Position numbers and translations under genes: made by a program. The notes beneath the pieces were generated by a model, which was given only the letters and a program-made list of their open reading frames with translations, did not search any database and was not told the origin of the DNA. A stretch of 64,000 nt of DNA from Phymatolithon calcareum. Taxonomy: Eukaryota; Rhodophyta; Florideophyceae; Hapalidiales. Below, one piece after another: positions 63,552-64,000 of the stretch. Each line of letters opens with the position of its first letter. The stretch's first letter is position 1. Where the stretch lies: positions 1,426,001-1,490,000 of the forward strand of contig OZ345353.1 of the NCBI GenBank assembly GCA_977006965.1. The letters run 5' to 3'.

Positions 63552-64000
63552 ATACATTCTCACGGGAAGAAAGTGCTGAAAACTTTTTTTTACTTATTTT
63601 CAGAAAATTGCTGTAAAGAATCAAAAAGCCATCGAAGGTGTTCACTTAGAATTCCCATGTCGACTGTTGTAAAATTGAGCTCCTTGAAAGGCCTTGCTAT
63701 TTTTGTCCAAAGAAATGCCGATTCTGTCGGTACCGTTAACGACAGTAGACGCTCGAAGAACAATGCGTCCTAGTCCACACCCCTTTTGCAGCTAATTTGC
63801 TCATTCAATGATGTGTATTCTGCGAGGATGAACCGTTTCAGAATTGTCGATACTGTAGAGTTGTTCTGCTGAAAAATATTCGTACAATCAATGAAATGAT
63901 CTACCGGATCGCGGGGGAAACTATAGTTTCGAAAATTCTCATCGATTGCGGGAAGTGTTACTCCGTCTGAGTCGAGGACTGCCTGCTGAACTGGTCATCT
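63552..64000. other. End segment of spacer unit V (partial)
   Basis: Equivalent to 27170-27620; no gene recognised before the window ends. Confidence 0.35.

Larger units (their letters stand above)
58619..64000 (+). repeat. Segmental duplication unit V (spacer type B), runs off the right edge
   Basis: Shares the type B sequence upstream of CKS1 (59912-60100) and the 249-bp deletion (junction near 60668) with unit III. A further ~427-bp deletion occurred between CATCATGAT repeats (junction 62096-62104). Confidence 0.88.

Overview
The window is eukaryotic nuclear DNA. Genes are widely spaced, and where introns can be seen they are few and short (about 92-120 nt, GT-AG). Several classes of eukaryotic transposon are present. 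The sparse introns and gene content would fit a red alga or another intron-poor protist, but nothing in the sequence fixes the taxon; this is inference.

Left part (1-15 kb). At the left edge is the 3' end of a decayed MULE transposase, followed by a decayed piggyBac-type element (1479-3419). Then comes gene-poor DNA holding two copies of a ~350-390 bp MITE in opposite orientation and several long palindromes. Three ordinary genes follow: a small OB-fold protein (8924-9397, one intron), ribosomal protein eS19 (10026-10589, minus strand, one coding intron and a likely leader intron) and, divergent from it, a type II membrane glycosyltransferase with a GT49 (LARGE-like) domain (11101-13140).

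Middle and right (15-64 kb). This is a segmental-duplication array built around NB-ARC/WD40 STAND proteins. Their order is a hydrophobic helix, a helical or coiled-coil domain, NB-ARC, a winged-helix-like region and WD40 repeats, so they resemble Apaf-1 and NLRs. One copy is intact and intron-less (34106-38239, 1377 aa). Another (17991-22139) carries one in-frame stop and is preceded by two tandem 1507-bp partial copies. Three more copies are WD40-only 3' fragments sharing one 5' breakpoint. Behind each WD40 end lies a ~6.7-7.3 kb spacer, present five times (one copy cut short, one running off the right edge). In the four copies long enough to show them, the spacer carries a broken CKS1 gene, a broken type I membrane-protein gene on the minus strand, and an unrecognised 119-codon minus-strand frame. 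Spacer copies alternate between two structural types.

The array is interrupted at 29.7-33.7 kb by a truncated CDC45 pseudogene, a MULE remnant with long TIRs, a foldback and a MITE that carries 135-bp tandem repeats. In spacer copy IV a young, complete Ty1/copia retrotransposon (46286-51126) and a nearly intact piggyBac-type transposon (54820-57402) have inserted. Because the neighbouring spacer copies preserve the empty sites, both insertions can be defined to the base. The piggyBac element duplicates CTAG, not the TTAA expected of that family.

Most spacer genes are dead. The intact STAND gene, with its own 5' flank (two ATTGG boxes and a TATA-like element), and the two young transposons are the parts most likely to be active.
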